Assembly: GCA_934538895.1 (NCBI GenBank)
Contig: CAKTCH010000086.1
Span: forward strand, 1-6,835
Length of the DNA: 6,835 nt
Reading direction: 5' to 3'
From: an uncultured Alphaproteobacteria bacterium
GTDB taxonomy: Bacteria; Pseudomonadota; Alphaproteobacteria; Micavibrionales; Micavibrionaceae
The position numbers were made by a program, and so were the translations under genes. The first letter of the stretch is position 1. Every line of letters starts with the position of its first letter. The notes below the pieces were generated by a model. The model worked only from the letters and a program-made list of their open reading frames with translations. It had not been told where the DNA came from and did no database searches. This document shows positions 1 through 5,809 of this stretch, one piece after another.

Positions 1-62
1 CACGATTCGAGCGACGGAGTGGCGGACCCCAGCACGATCGCGCACGGCTCGAAAGCGGCACG
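1..62 (-). other. priA: PriA-like helicase motif III segment joined in frame at the window edge
   Basis: The last codons read LRAAFEPCAIVLGSATPSLE, followed by S and a partial TG codon that could be Trp. In PriA, the replication restart helicase, motif III has the form of a hydrophobic stretch then (G/A)SATPSxE(S/T), preceded by an RDxAVxRA segment. The frame matches that layout closely, including the VAVLRA just before it. None of the earlier PriA parts (3'-DNA binding domain, Walker A, DEAH box) is present upstream, where the unrelated short protein is found instead. The joint therefore lies near residues 92-100. It may be real recombination, an assembly chimera, or a chance resemblance, since only about 20 residues are visible. 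Confidence 0.5.
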
Positions 63-353
63 CAGCACCGCCACATGCGTATAATGATTGACCTTGCCGC
101 CGCCGATGGAAAAATCGTAATACACGCCCGCGGGAAAATAATGATCGCTGCCGGTCGCCGTCACGGACGATATGCCGAACTTCACATAGACGGGAACCGT
201 CGCATACAAACTGACCACCTGCGTATCGGCAGTGAACGCCGTGACGTTGCGCGCCGATACGTTGCCGGCGGCGACGGCATGGGCCCCCTGCGCTTTCAGG
301 CGCACGACGGGAATGACGTTATTTTCACTGTCCCGGGGAAGGAATGTGGGCAT
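1..353 (-). CDS. Short protein of unknown function, partial at the left edge, possibly fused to a PriA segment
   Basis: The frame opens with MPTFLPRDSENNVIP and runs 117 codons to the window edge without a stop. The start at 351-353 is well supported: AAAGGAG lies at 362-368, about 8 bases upstream. Residues 1 to about 95 are rich in Val, Ala, Thr and Tyr and look like a small beta-rich protein (for example VSLYATVPVYVKFG and DHYFPAGVYYDF), with no signal peptide or membrane segment. From memory this resembles small uncharacterised, phage-like proteins of about 100 residues in alphaproteobacteria; I cannot assign a function. After residue 98 the frame continues into CAIVLGSATPSLES, which belongs to a different family (see the separate entry). 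It sits downstream of the response regulator gene, but two terminators lie between them, so it is probably transcribed separately. The reading frame is secure; the identity is not. Confidence 0.65.
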   Translation of the reverse strand, partial: MPTFLPRDSENNVIPVVRLKAQGAHAVAAGNVSARNVTAFTADTQVVSLYATVPVYVKFGISSVTATGSDHYFPAGVYYDFSIGGGKVNHYTHVAVLRAAFEPCAIVLGSATPSLES

Positions 354-383
354 GGGATGGTCTCCTTTGATATCAGAAATAAA

Positions 384-407
384 AAACCCGCTGATCGCAG
401 CGGGTTT
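384..407 (-). terminator. Intrinsic terminator, minus strand
   Basis: Read on the minus strand, AAACCCGCT and AGCGGGTTT form a 9-bp stem around a six-base loop, and the stem runs into a tract of six T at 386-381. It lies between the end of the response regulator gene and the start of the short left-edge gene. It would stop transcription arriving from the regulator. Confidence 0.8.
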
Positions 408-410
408 GTG

Positions 411-434
411 AAAAAGCGGGACGGATTCATCCCG
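411..434 (-). terminator. Second, weaker intrinsic terminator upstream in tandem, minus strand
   Basis: On the minus strand CGGGAT and GTCCCG pair (five Watson-Crick pairs plus a T-G wobble) around a six-base loop, followed by CTTTTT. It is only about ten bases ahead of the stronger hairpin at 384-407. Together they make a tandem terminator after the response regulator gene. Confidence 0.5.
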
Positions 435-493
435 TTGATATGCGCACCTTGACGCTTTCAGGCGCGGCCTGTCAAGCCGGGCATACGATGGTG

Positions 494-1330
494 TTAAATC
501 GCGCTCGCCCTTTGCTTCGTATAGGTCACGATATGCTCGACATGCTTATGGCCGACCGGCAGATCGATCAGCCTTATCGACACTTCGACCTTCACGTTGT
601 CGCTGGCGCAGATATCGTCGAAACGGCGCAGCGCATCGGCAAAGCGGTTGGCGGCTTCCATCGGCTCGGTTTCATACATCGGGCGTTGCAGCATCAGGCA
701 GAATTCGTTCTTGCCCGTCTGCGCGATGATGTCGGACTGGCGGCGCAGGCGCACCAGATACTGGGAAAGCTTGGCCGATGCGTATTCGGCGGCATACGCG
801 CCGTCCATCGACAGGATTTCCTGATAGTTTTTGATGCCGATGAATACGAGGAACGAACGCTCGCCGTAACGGTCGGCACGATCGATACAGGACAGGAACA
901 ATTGATTGAACGCGGATTTCGCGATCACGCCGCCCGCTGAGGGAAAATCCTCGCTTTCATCGCCGATGCGCTTGATCAGCGCCGTCAGGCGCTCGGCACT
1001 ATCCATGACCTTTTCAAGACTCGAATGATCGAGCGGCTTGACCATCACTTCGTTGGCGCCGGCGCGCAAGGCGTCTTCGCGCGGAATATCTTGCCCCATC
1101 AGGATGATATAAGGGTACGCACGCATGGCGCGGCGGATACCCAGGATCACCGGGCGGGCATTGTTCAGGGGGGCGGGGTCGATGAAAACCACCTGATAGG
1201 TATCCTGCTCCAGCAGGGCGATCGCATTATTCTTGACCGCTTCCTCAACGATCTCGTGGCCTTTCACCTCCAGACGCGAACGAATCATCTGCGTCGATAG
1301 CGCGTCACGATCAATAACAAGAATTTTCAT
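494..1330 (-). CDS. Response regulator with receiver domain and degenerate GGDEF domain
   Basis: This 278-residue protein has two domains. Residues 1-115 form a CheY-like receiver: acidic pair D7 and D9 in VIDRD, likely phosphoacceptor D51 in VVFIDP, and conserved Lys98 in VMVKPLD. The Thr/Ser usually found at the end of beta strand 4 is replaced by Gly79 (ILMGQ), so the phosphorylation switch may be altered. Residues from about 135 to 277 align with a GGDEF fold, with the line DIIAQTGKNEFCLML where an active enzyme has D(L/I)xARxGGDEFxxLL. The signature is GKNEF (206-210), so the catalytic Gly and acidic positions are lost and diguanylate cyclase activity is unlikely. It may act through protein contacts or ligand sensing. 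No histidine kinase is visible nearby. The ATG at 1328-1330 gives the complete receiver; a GGGGAAGGG stretch lies rather far upstream as a weak binding site. The gene is followed by tandem terminators. Domain calls are firm; the pathway is unknown. Confidence 0.85.
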   Translation of the reverse strand: MKILVIDRDALSTQMIRSRLEVKGHEIVEEAVKNNAIALLEQDTYQVVFIDPAPLNNARPVILGIRRAMRAYPYIILMGQDIPREDALRAGANEVMVKPLDHSSLEKVMDSAERLTALIKRIGDESEDFPSAGGVIAKSAFNQLFLSCIDRADRYGERSFLVFIGIKNYQEILSMDGAYAAEYASAKLSQYLVRLRRQSDIIAQTGKNEFCLMLQRPMYETEPMEAANRFADALRRFDDICASDNVKVEVSIRLIDLPVGHKHVEHIVTYTKQRASAI

Positions 1331-1481
1331 TTAGAATCAAACCCTTCCCCGGATTAAGCCCCACAATATTCCGTCATACTCTTCCTATAGTCTGCCCGTA
1401 TAACGTTAATAACTTGCCAATGAAAGGCTACAGGAAGAAAGGCCGGAATCGGCCCCGCAGACCCCCCGATCATAAACCTGT

Positions 1482-1510
1482 TTGACAAGCTTGTCACCGT
1501 AGGTTAAGAA
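1482..1510 (+). promoter_or_regulatory. Candidate sigma70-type promoter for tRNA-Leu
   Basis: A perfect TTGACA lies at 1482-1487. Seventeen bases further on is TAAGAA (1505-1510), a poor match to TATAAT. Transcription would start near 1517 and give a leader of about 32 bases before the tRNA at 1549, which is reasonable for a tRNA gene. The call rests mainly on the consensus -35 box and the position. Confidence 0.45.
1483..1496. repeat. Perfect 14-bp palindrome over the tRNA promoter -35 box
   Basis: TGACAAGCTTGTCA reads the same on both strands and covers five of the six bases of the TTGACA box. A dimeric repressor bound here would block RNA polymerase. No candidate regulator is known for it, and it could be chance. 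Confidence 0.4.
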
Positions 1511-1548
1511 CACCCTGCTTTTCCCCGTATGCCCATATAGCGGCATGT

Positions 1549-1635
1549 GCCCAAGTGGCGGAATTGGTAGACGCGCACGGTTCAGGTCCGTGTGACAGAA
1601 ATGTCGTGGAAGTTCGAGTCTTCTCTTGGGCACCA
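1549..1635 (+). tRNA. tRNA-Leu (anticodon CAG)
   Basis: The gene is 87 bases long with an encoded CCA end (1633-1635). The acceptor stem pairs GCCCAAG (1549-1555) with CTTGGGC (1625-1631), and the discriminator base is A1632. The D arm has GTGGCGGAATTGGTAGACGC, typical of leucine tRNAs. The anticodon stem CACGG/CCGTG encloses TTCAGGT with anticodon CAG at 1583-1585, which reads CUG codons. A long variable arm (TGACAGAAATGTCG) marks it as a class II tRNA, and the T arm carries TTCGAGT. It lies 96 bases before rnd on the same strand. Confidence 0.96.
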
Positions 1636-1675
1636 TTCCTTTCCCCGCGGGGAGGGATTCAGGTTCGGTAACGCT

Positions 1676-1704
1676 TTGATTTATCCGGTCAATCCGGCTA
1701 GAAT
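1676..1704 (+). promoter_or_regulatory. Candidate promoter of rnd
   Basis: TTGATT (1676-1681) and TAGAAT (1699-1704) are separated by exactly 17 bases and match the sigma70 consensus at 4 and 5 of 6 positions. The predicted start is near 1711, inside the hairpin at 1707-1724. That transcript would lack the CCCC arm of the hairpin and would have a leader of only about 20 bases. Confidence 0.55.
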
Positions 1705-1706
1705 GA

Positions 1707-1730
1707 CCCCTTCTTCCGAAGGGGTTTTTT
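1707..1730 (+). terminator. Intrinsic terminator after tRNA-Leu, overlapping the rnd ribosome binding site
   Basis: CCCCTTC pairs with GAAGGGG around a TTCC loop (7-bp stem, 1707-1724) and is followed at once by six T (1725-1730). The rnd start codon begins at 1732. The 3' arm AAGGGG (1719-1724) is also the only plausible ribosome binding site for rnd, seven bases before its ATG. The hairpin can thus end tRNA read-through and hide the binding site in any longer transcript. Confidence 0.75.
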
Positions 1731-1731
1731 C

Positions 1732-2364
1732 ATGTCCGCCAAAGCCAGCAAACCAAAGATCCATTTGCATCAGGGCGACCTGCCCAAAAATGTGAAACTG
1801 GGCGATATCGTCGCCATCGACACCGAAGCCATGGGCCTTAATAATCACCGCGACCGCCTGTGCCTGGTCCAGCTTTCCGGCGGCGACGGACAGGCGCATC
1901 TGGTGCAGGTGCCCCCCGGCAAGGTAAACGCCCCGCACCTGAAAGCCCTGCTGACCGATCCCAAGGTGCTGAAGCTCTTTCACTTCGCCCGTTTCGATAT
2001 CGCGATCCTGCAACATAATCTCGGCATTGACATAAAGAACGTTTATTGCACCAAGATCGCCTCGCGCCTGTGCCGCACCTATACGGATAAACACAGCCTC
2101 GCGACATTGTGCCGCGAACTGGCGGGCATCGAACTGAACAAGCAGCAGCAATCATCCGACTGGGGCGCGGAAAAACTCTCGAAAGACCAGCTCGCTTACG
2201 CCGCCGATGACGTGCTTTATCTGCACAGGATCAAGGAACGGCTGGACGAAATGCTGGCACGCGAAGGCCGCGCGAAACTGGCGCAGTCCTGTTTCGACTT
2301 CCTGCCCGCCCGCGCGAAACTCGACACCGAAGGCTGGCCCGAAATTGATATTTTCAGCCATTAA
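1732..2364 (+). CDS. rnd: Ribonuclease D (short form without HRDC domain)
   Basis: RNase D is a 3'-5' exoribonuclease that trims the 3' ends of tRNA precursors and other stable RNAs in the cytoplasm. The 210 residues hold a DEDDy exonuclease domain with all expected residues: D30 and E32 in AIDTEAMG (Exo I), D89 in HFARFDIAIL (Exo II), and Y156 and D160 in AYAADDVLYL (Exo III). The C-terminal HRDC domains of the longer E. coli enzyme are absent; short single-domain forms are common in alphaproteobacteria. The ATG at 1732 is chosen because it follows AAGGGG by seven bases and gives the full domain. A tRNA gene just upstream fits the enzyme's substrate class. The gene has its own likely promoter and is separated from kdsD by 117 bases containing another promoter, so it is probably a single-gene unit. 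Confidence 0.92.
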   Translation: MSAKASKPKIHLHQGDLPKNVKLGDIVAIDTEAMGLNNHRDRLCLVQLSGGDGQAHLVQVPPGKVNAPHLKALLTDPKVLKLFHFARFDIAILQHNLGIDIKNVYCTKIASRLCRTYTDKHSLATLCRELAGIELNKQQQSSDWGAEKLSKDQLAYAADDVLYLHRIKERLDEMLAREGRAKLAQSCFDFLPARAKLDTEGWPEIDIFSH

Positions 2365-2420
2365 CACTATCTGTAATGCCTGCATGGCTGATGCGTACGC
2401 ACGCTTTGCCGCTTTTCACC

Positions 2421-2450
2421 ATGACGGTTCTTGATACGGATCGTTATAAT
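2421..2450 (+). promoter_or_regulatory. Candidate promoter of the kdsD-dedA-lptCA operon
   Basis: A perfect TATAAT lies at 2445-2450, with ATGACG (2421-2426, four of six matches to TTGACA) 18 bases upstream. The predicted start near 2457 gives a leader of about 25 bases. No terminator is visible between rnd and this point, so read-through from rnd is also possible. Confidence 0.5.
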
Positions 2451-2481
2451 GCGTAAATAAGATGATGAAGGACGCCCGCAC

Positions 2482-3501
2482 ATGAAAGCCGCCGCCAAGA
2501 ACATGACCGAAAACCGGAACAATCAGGAACAGGCCGACATCGAAAACGGCATCCGCACGCTGACGGCGGAAGCGCAGGGGCTGGCGGCGCTGGCGCAGTC
2601 TCTCGACGGCTCTTTCGCCGAAGCGGTCAGCGCCATCCATGATATGAAGCGCGACCGTCAAGGCCGTCTGGTCGTGGCGGGCATAGGCAAAAGCGGCCAC
2701 GTGGCTAAGAAAATCACCGCCACCATGGCCTCGACCGGCACGCCCGCGCATTTCGTGCATCCCGGCGAGGCCAGCCACGGCGACCTCGGCATGATCACCG
2801 AAAGCGATATCGTGCTGCTGCTCTCCAACGGCGGCGAAAACGCGGAACTGTCCGACATCATTCATTACACGCGCCGCTTCGGCATCACGCTGATCGCGAT
2901 AACGGGCAACCCGCAAAGCACGCTGGCGAAACATGCCGACATCAGGCTCGTGCTGCCGAAAATGCCCGAGGCCTGCCCCAACGGCCTTGCCCCCACCACA
3001 TCGACGACGATGATGATGGGGTTGGGCGACGCGCTGGCGGTCGCGCTGCTGGAGCGCATGGGCCTGACGCCGGAACAGTTCCGCGTCTTCCATCCGGGCG
3101 GGAAACTCGGCCAGAGGCTGCGTACCGTGCGCGAGATCATGCAGCCGCTCGACAAGCTGGCGCTGGCGCATGAAAACGACACCATGGATAAAACCCTGCT
3201 GGAAATGACCGGAAAGAATCTCGGCTCCGTCATCGTCGTCGATGAAAACGAGAACATGATCGGTATCATCACCGACGGCGATTTGCGCCGCCACATGGCC
3301 CCGGACCTGCTGGTGAAACAGGCCGGGCAGCTCATGACCCGCAACCCGAAATCGATCGACGCGAACCTGCTGGCCGCCGAAGCGGTCGATATAATGATCA
3401 ACGGCTTCAAATCGCACATCACATGCCTGACCGTTATGGAAGACGGCAAGTTCGTCGGCCTGATCCGGTTGCAGGATTGCCTTCTGGCCGGCGTCGCCTA
3501 G
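2482..3501 (+). CDS. kdsD: Arabinose-5-phosphate isomerase (SIS domain plus two CBS domains)
   Basis: The enzyme interconverts ribulose 5-phosphate and arabinose 5-phosphate, the first step towards Kdo, the inner-core sugar of LPS. The length, 339 residues, is normal for the KdsD/KpsF family. The sugar isomerase (SIS) domain covers about 30-200, with GIGKSGH (67-73), GEASHGDLGM (95-104), SNGGEN (115-120) and PEACPNGLAPTTST (162-175). K70, E122, E163 and H204 (in FHPGGKLG) correspond to the E. coli residues K59, E111, E152 and H193. Two CBS domains follow at about 217-272 and 282-336, with the typical IITDGDLRR. The SNSGE loop of E. coli is SNGGE here. The start at 2482 is preceded by AAGGA at nine bases' spacing. 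Capsule-type paralogues (KpsF) share these motifs, but the lpt genes next door favour the LPS role. The cytoplasmic product heads an operon with dedA, lptC and lptA. Confidence 0.95.
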   Translation: MKAAAKNMTENRNNQEQADIENGIRTLTAEAQGLAALAQSLDGSFAEAVSAIHDMKRDRQGRLVVAGIGKSGHVAKKITATMASTGTPAHFVHPGEASHGDLGMITESDIVLLLSNGGENAELSDIIHYTRRFGITLIAITGNPQSTLAKHADIRLVLPKMPEACPNGLAPTTSTTMMMGLGDALAVALLERMGLTPEQFRVFHPGGKLGQRLRTVREIMQPLDKLALAHENDTMDKTLLEMTGKNLGSVIVVDENENMIGIITDGDLRRHMAPDLLVKQAGQLMTRNPKSIDANLLAAEAVDIMINGFKSHITCLTVMEDGKFVGLIRLQDCLLAGVA

Positions 3502-3525
3502 CACCCCAAGCGCAAAGGAAGCATT

Positions 3526-4173
3526 ATGCATTTCGATATTCTCGCCATGATCAAGGCCATCGGCTATTTCGGGGTCTGGGGCATCGTCTTCGCGGAGTCG
3601 GGAATTATCTTCGCCTTCTTCCTGCCCGGCGACAGCCTGCTCTTCACCGCCGGAGTCCTTTCCGCTCAGGGCACGCTCAATATCGTCACGCTGGCAACAG
3701 GTTGCTTCGCCGCCGCCGTGACCGGCAATATGCTGGGTTATGAAGTCGGCAGGCGCGTGGGCCTGCGCCTGTTCAAAAACGGCGATACGCGCTTTCTCAA
3801 GAAGAAGCATCTCGAAATGACGCAAAGCTTCTTCGACAAGCACGGCAGGATGGCGATCATCCTTGCGCGTTTTCTGCCGATCATCCGCACTTTCATGCCG
3901 TTCCTCGCCGGCGTGGCGCAGGTGCCGTATCGCCTGTTCTTCGCCTATACGGTCATAGGCGCGCTGGCATGGGCGGTGGGCCTGACCATGCTCGGCTATT
4001 TCCTGGGCGAACTGATCCCGGCGGACAAGCTGGATCGTTACCTGATCCCGATCATTCTCGCGATCATCGTCGCCTCGATCGCGCCGTCGCTGTGGCATAT
4101 CCGTCAGGAAATGAAGACGCACAAGGCCCGCACGGAAGCGGCGCACGCCGGGAAAGCGCCGCATGAAGGATGA
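3526..4173 (+). CDS. DedA-family inner-membrane protein
   Basis: This is a 215-residue polytopic membrane protein of the DedA/VTT family. Members move lipids across the membrane, including undecaprenyl phosphate carriers and phosphatidylethanolamine, and many affect proton balance and antibiotic tolerance. Visible marks are a hydrophobic or re-entrant N-terminal region with E24 (FAESG) and D36 (LPGDSLLF), then LARFLPIIRTFMPFLAG (113-129) with R115 and R121, the pair of arginines typical of the family. Hydrophobic segments lie near 12-35, 50-72, 136-160 and 172-190, followed by a charged tail (HIRQEMKTHKARTE). AAAGGAAG (3514-3521) supports the start. It sits 24 bases after kdsD and overlaps lptC by 11 bases, so it is co-transcribed with LPS genes. 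The transported lipid cannot be read from the sequence; a role in carrier-lipid recycling for envelope polymers is an inference. Confidence 0.9.
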   Translation: MHFDILAMIKAIGYFGVWGIVFAESGIIFAFFLPGDSLLFTAGVLSAQGTLNIVTLATGCFAAAVTGNMLGYEVGRRVGLRLFKNGDTRFLKKKHLEMTQSFFDKHGRMAIILARFLPIIRTFMPFLAGVAQVPYRLFFAYTVIGALAWAVGLTMLGYFLGELIPADKLDRYLIPIILAIIVASIAPSLWHIRQEMKTHKARTEAAHAGKAPHEG

Positions 4174-4843
4174 TGACGCCGGGCAGAAGGAACTCCGCGC
4201 CGAGCGCTTGAGCCGCCTCATCCGCGCGGAACAGGCGGCCAGCGTTCACAATCAGGCCTATACGCGCTTTGTGAAAGCGATGCGCTGGACCCTGCCCGTT
4301 CTGGCGCTGGGCATCGTCGCGATCGTCATGGCGTGGCCGAAGATGGAAACGGCTGTTACTCCTGTAACACCGGGGAATGTCAGCCAGAACCAGACAGCCC
4401 CGGCGCAGAACGAATTGATAAACCCGCGTTTCGAAGGCGCGGATTCGGCGAGCAACCCCTACGTGCTGACCGCCGCCCGCGCGGTGCAAAGCGCGCAGAA
4501 TCCCGATATCCTGCTGCTTACCGCGCCGGTGGGCGATATAACGCTCGAAAACAGGGAAACCGTTCATATCGTCGCGCAGAAAGGCCACTACCGTCAGGCC
4601 GCCGGGATTTTGCATCTGGAAGGAGATGTGAAGGTAAAGCACAGCAGCGGCTACGATCTCGACACGACGCGCCTGATGATCGACACCAGGACTCGTGAAA
4701 CCCGCACCGACCGGCCCGTCGCTATCCAGGGACCCGCAGGCACATTGGACGCCAGCGGCATGGATGGCCGCAACGCCGAAGGCATCCTGGTCTTCACCGG
4801 CCCGGCCAGACTGATCTTGAAAGAAAGCCTGAAGGGGCTATAG
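4163..4843 (+). CDS. lptC: LPS export protein LptC (inner-membrane bitopic)
   Basis: LptC links the LptBFG transporter to the periplasmic LptA bridge and passes LPS along it. The protein has 226 residues: a charged cytoplasmic N-terminus (1-38, longer than in E. coli), one membrane segment at about 42-58 (WTLPVLALGIVAIVMAW), a polar linker, and a periplasmic beta-jellyroll (about 85-220) of the OstA-like type. The core contains NPRFEGADSASNPYVLTA (87-104), then AQKGHYRQAAGILHLEGDVKV, the usual shift from a free layer to a 'loss-of-G-Y-x-H-L-E-G-D-V' repeat, and TDRPVAIQGPAGTLDASGM near the end. The start overlaps the dedA end by 11 bases. GGGAAAG at 4150-4156 is a weak binding site, so translation may be coupled to dedA. 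The lptA start follows three bases after its stop. Confidence 0.9.
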   Translation: MKDDDAGQKELRAERLSRLIRAEQAASVHNQAYTRFVKAMRWTLPVLALGIVAIVMAWPKMETAVTPVTPGNVSQNQTAPAQNELINPRFEGADSASNPYVLTAARAVQSAQNPDILLLTAPVGDITLENRETVHIVAQKGHYRQAAGILHLEGDVKVKHSSGYDLDTTRLMIDTRTRETRTDRPVAIQGPAGTLDASGMDGRNAEGILVFTGPARLILKESLKGL

Positions 4844-4846
4844 ACC

Positions 4847-5809
4847 ATGAAATACCTGCTCTCCTTATTGCTGCTGTCGATGGCCCTGCCCGCTTATGCG
4901 CAGGATAACCGGCAAGTTGAAAAACCTCTTGAGATCACCGCCGACCAGACGCTGGAATGGCACCGCAACGACAAAAAATATATCGCGCGCGGCAAAGCCG
5001 AAGCAAAGCAGGGCCTGACGCGTATCAACGCCGAAACCTTAAGCGCCGATTACCGCGAAAGCGATAAGTCGAATTTCGACATTTACCGCATGACCGCCAC
5101 CGATGACGTGATAATCACCGCGCAGGGCAATCAGGCATTCGGCGACAAGGCCGTCTATGAACTGGACACGGGCATCGCCACCATGACCGGCAAGGCGCTG
5201 AAAATGACCGCCCCCGGCCAGACCATCACCGCGCGCGACAAGTTCGAATATGACGTCAATCGCGGACGCCTGAGCGCCTATGGCGATGTGCTGATCGTGC
5301 GCGGGGAAGACAGGATACAGGCCGACAAGGCATCGGCCTTCTTCGCGCCGGACGGCCAGAGCGCCACGGCGGCCCCTTCCTCCTCACCCCTGGGCGGGCG
5401 TAAACTGGAACGCTTCGAGGGCGAGGGCCATGTGGTCGTCACCACCCCGGCGGAGGTGCTGAAAGGCGACCGCGGCGTCTACAGGGCCGATACCAACACC
5501 GCCGAGGTCACGGGTAACGTGAAAATCATGCGCGGCCCCAACGTGCTGGAAGGCACCCGCGCCGAAATCGACCTGACCACCAATGTCAGCCGCATGTTCG
5601 GCACCGCCGCCACAACCACAGCCAGCCCGGCGGGCAAAGGCCGCGTCAAAGGCGTCTTCTATCCCGGCAGCGGCAAGACGCCCGCGCCTATCCCGAAAGC
5701 GGAGCAAGGTTATACCGTGATCCCGGACGGAAACTCAGCAGCACCATTGCCACCTTTCACCGCACCTAAACCGGACCAAGCCACGGGCAGACACTTGACC
5801 GCACCGTGA
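4847..5809 (+). CDS. lptA: Periplasmic LPS transport protein LptA, long form
   Basis: LptA oligomerises into the periplasmic bridge that carries LPS from LptC to the outer-membrane LptD. Residues 1-18 form a signal peptide (KYLLSLLLLSMALPAYA, cut after A18). OstA-like beta repeats follow in two blocks, about 27-165 (KPLEITADQTLEW, ARGKAEAKQG, YGDVLIVRGEDRIQAD) and about 187-250 (FEGEGHVVVTTPAEVLKGD, EVTGNVKIMRGPNVLEG). An Ala/Ser/Pro-rich insert at 170-183 separates them. The core ends with GRVKGVFYPG (265-274); the last 45 residues are a Pro/Ala-rich tail of unknown role. At 320 residues it is much longer than E. coli LptA (185). AAGGGG (4832-4837) stands nine bases before the start, inside the lptC end. 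lptB, the usual next gene, is missing: the sequence turns AT-rich right after the stop. No terminator is seen downstream. Confidence 0.9.
   Translation: MKYLLSLLLLSMALPAYAQDNRQVEKPLEITADQTLEWHRNDKKYIARGKAEAKQGLTRINAETLSADYRESDKSNFDIYRMTATDDVIITAQGNQAFGDKAVYELDTGIATMTGKALKMTAPGQTITARDKFEYDVNRGRLSAYGDVLIVRGEDRIQADKASAFFAPDGQSATAAPSSSPLGGRKLERFEGEGHVVVTTPAEVLKGDRGVYRADTNTAEVTGNVKIMRGPNVLEGTRAEIDLTTNVSRMFGTAATTTASPAGKGRVKGVFYPGSGKTPAPIPKAEQGYTVIPDGNSAAPLPPFTAPKPDQATGRHLTAP

Larger units (their letters stand above)
1331..1548. other. Divergent intergenic region between the response regulator and tRNA-Leu
   Basis: No gene is supported here. The right half holds the candidate tRNA promoter and palindrome described separately. 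On the minus strand, towards the regulator gene, there are several AT-rich stretches (for example TATACG and TATAGG) but no convincing paired -35 and -10 boxes. A small GGCCG/CGGCC hairpin at 1441-1454 has no good T tract. Confidence 0.6.

Noticed and set aside
75..452. A 125-codon open frame on the plus strand
   Set aside because: It runs antisense to the short left-edge gene, crosses both terminators and has no good ribosome binding site.
440..940. A 166-codon open frame on the plus strand
   Set aside because: It is antisense to the response regulator, which has clear receiver and GGDEF-like domains.
1441..1454. GGCCGGAATCGGCC hairpin
   Set aside because: The stem is only five pairs and no proper T tract follows on either strand; no gene ends nearby that needs it.
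1406..1636. A 76-codon open frame on the minus strand
   Set aside because: It is antisense to the tRNA-Leu gene and its promoter region.
1681..2151. A 156-codon open frame on the minus strand
   Set aside because: It is antisense to rnd, whose three exonuclease motifs are intact on the plus strand.
2392..2401. Palindrome TGCGTACGCA between rnd and kdsD
   Set aside because: Ten bases is too short to stand out in GC-rich DNA, and it is not placed over the candidate promoter boxes.
2416..4221. A 601-codon open frame on the minus strand
   Set aside because: It lies opposite kdsD and dedA, both clearly recognised, and its His/Arg/Gln-rich composition is typical of the antisense frame of GC-rich genes.
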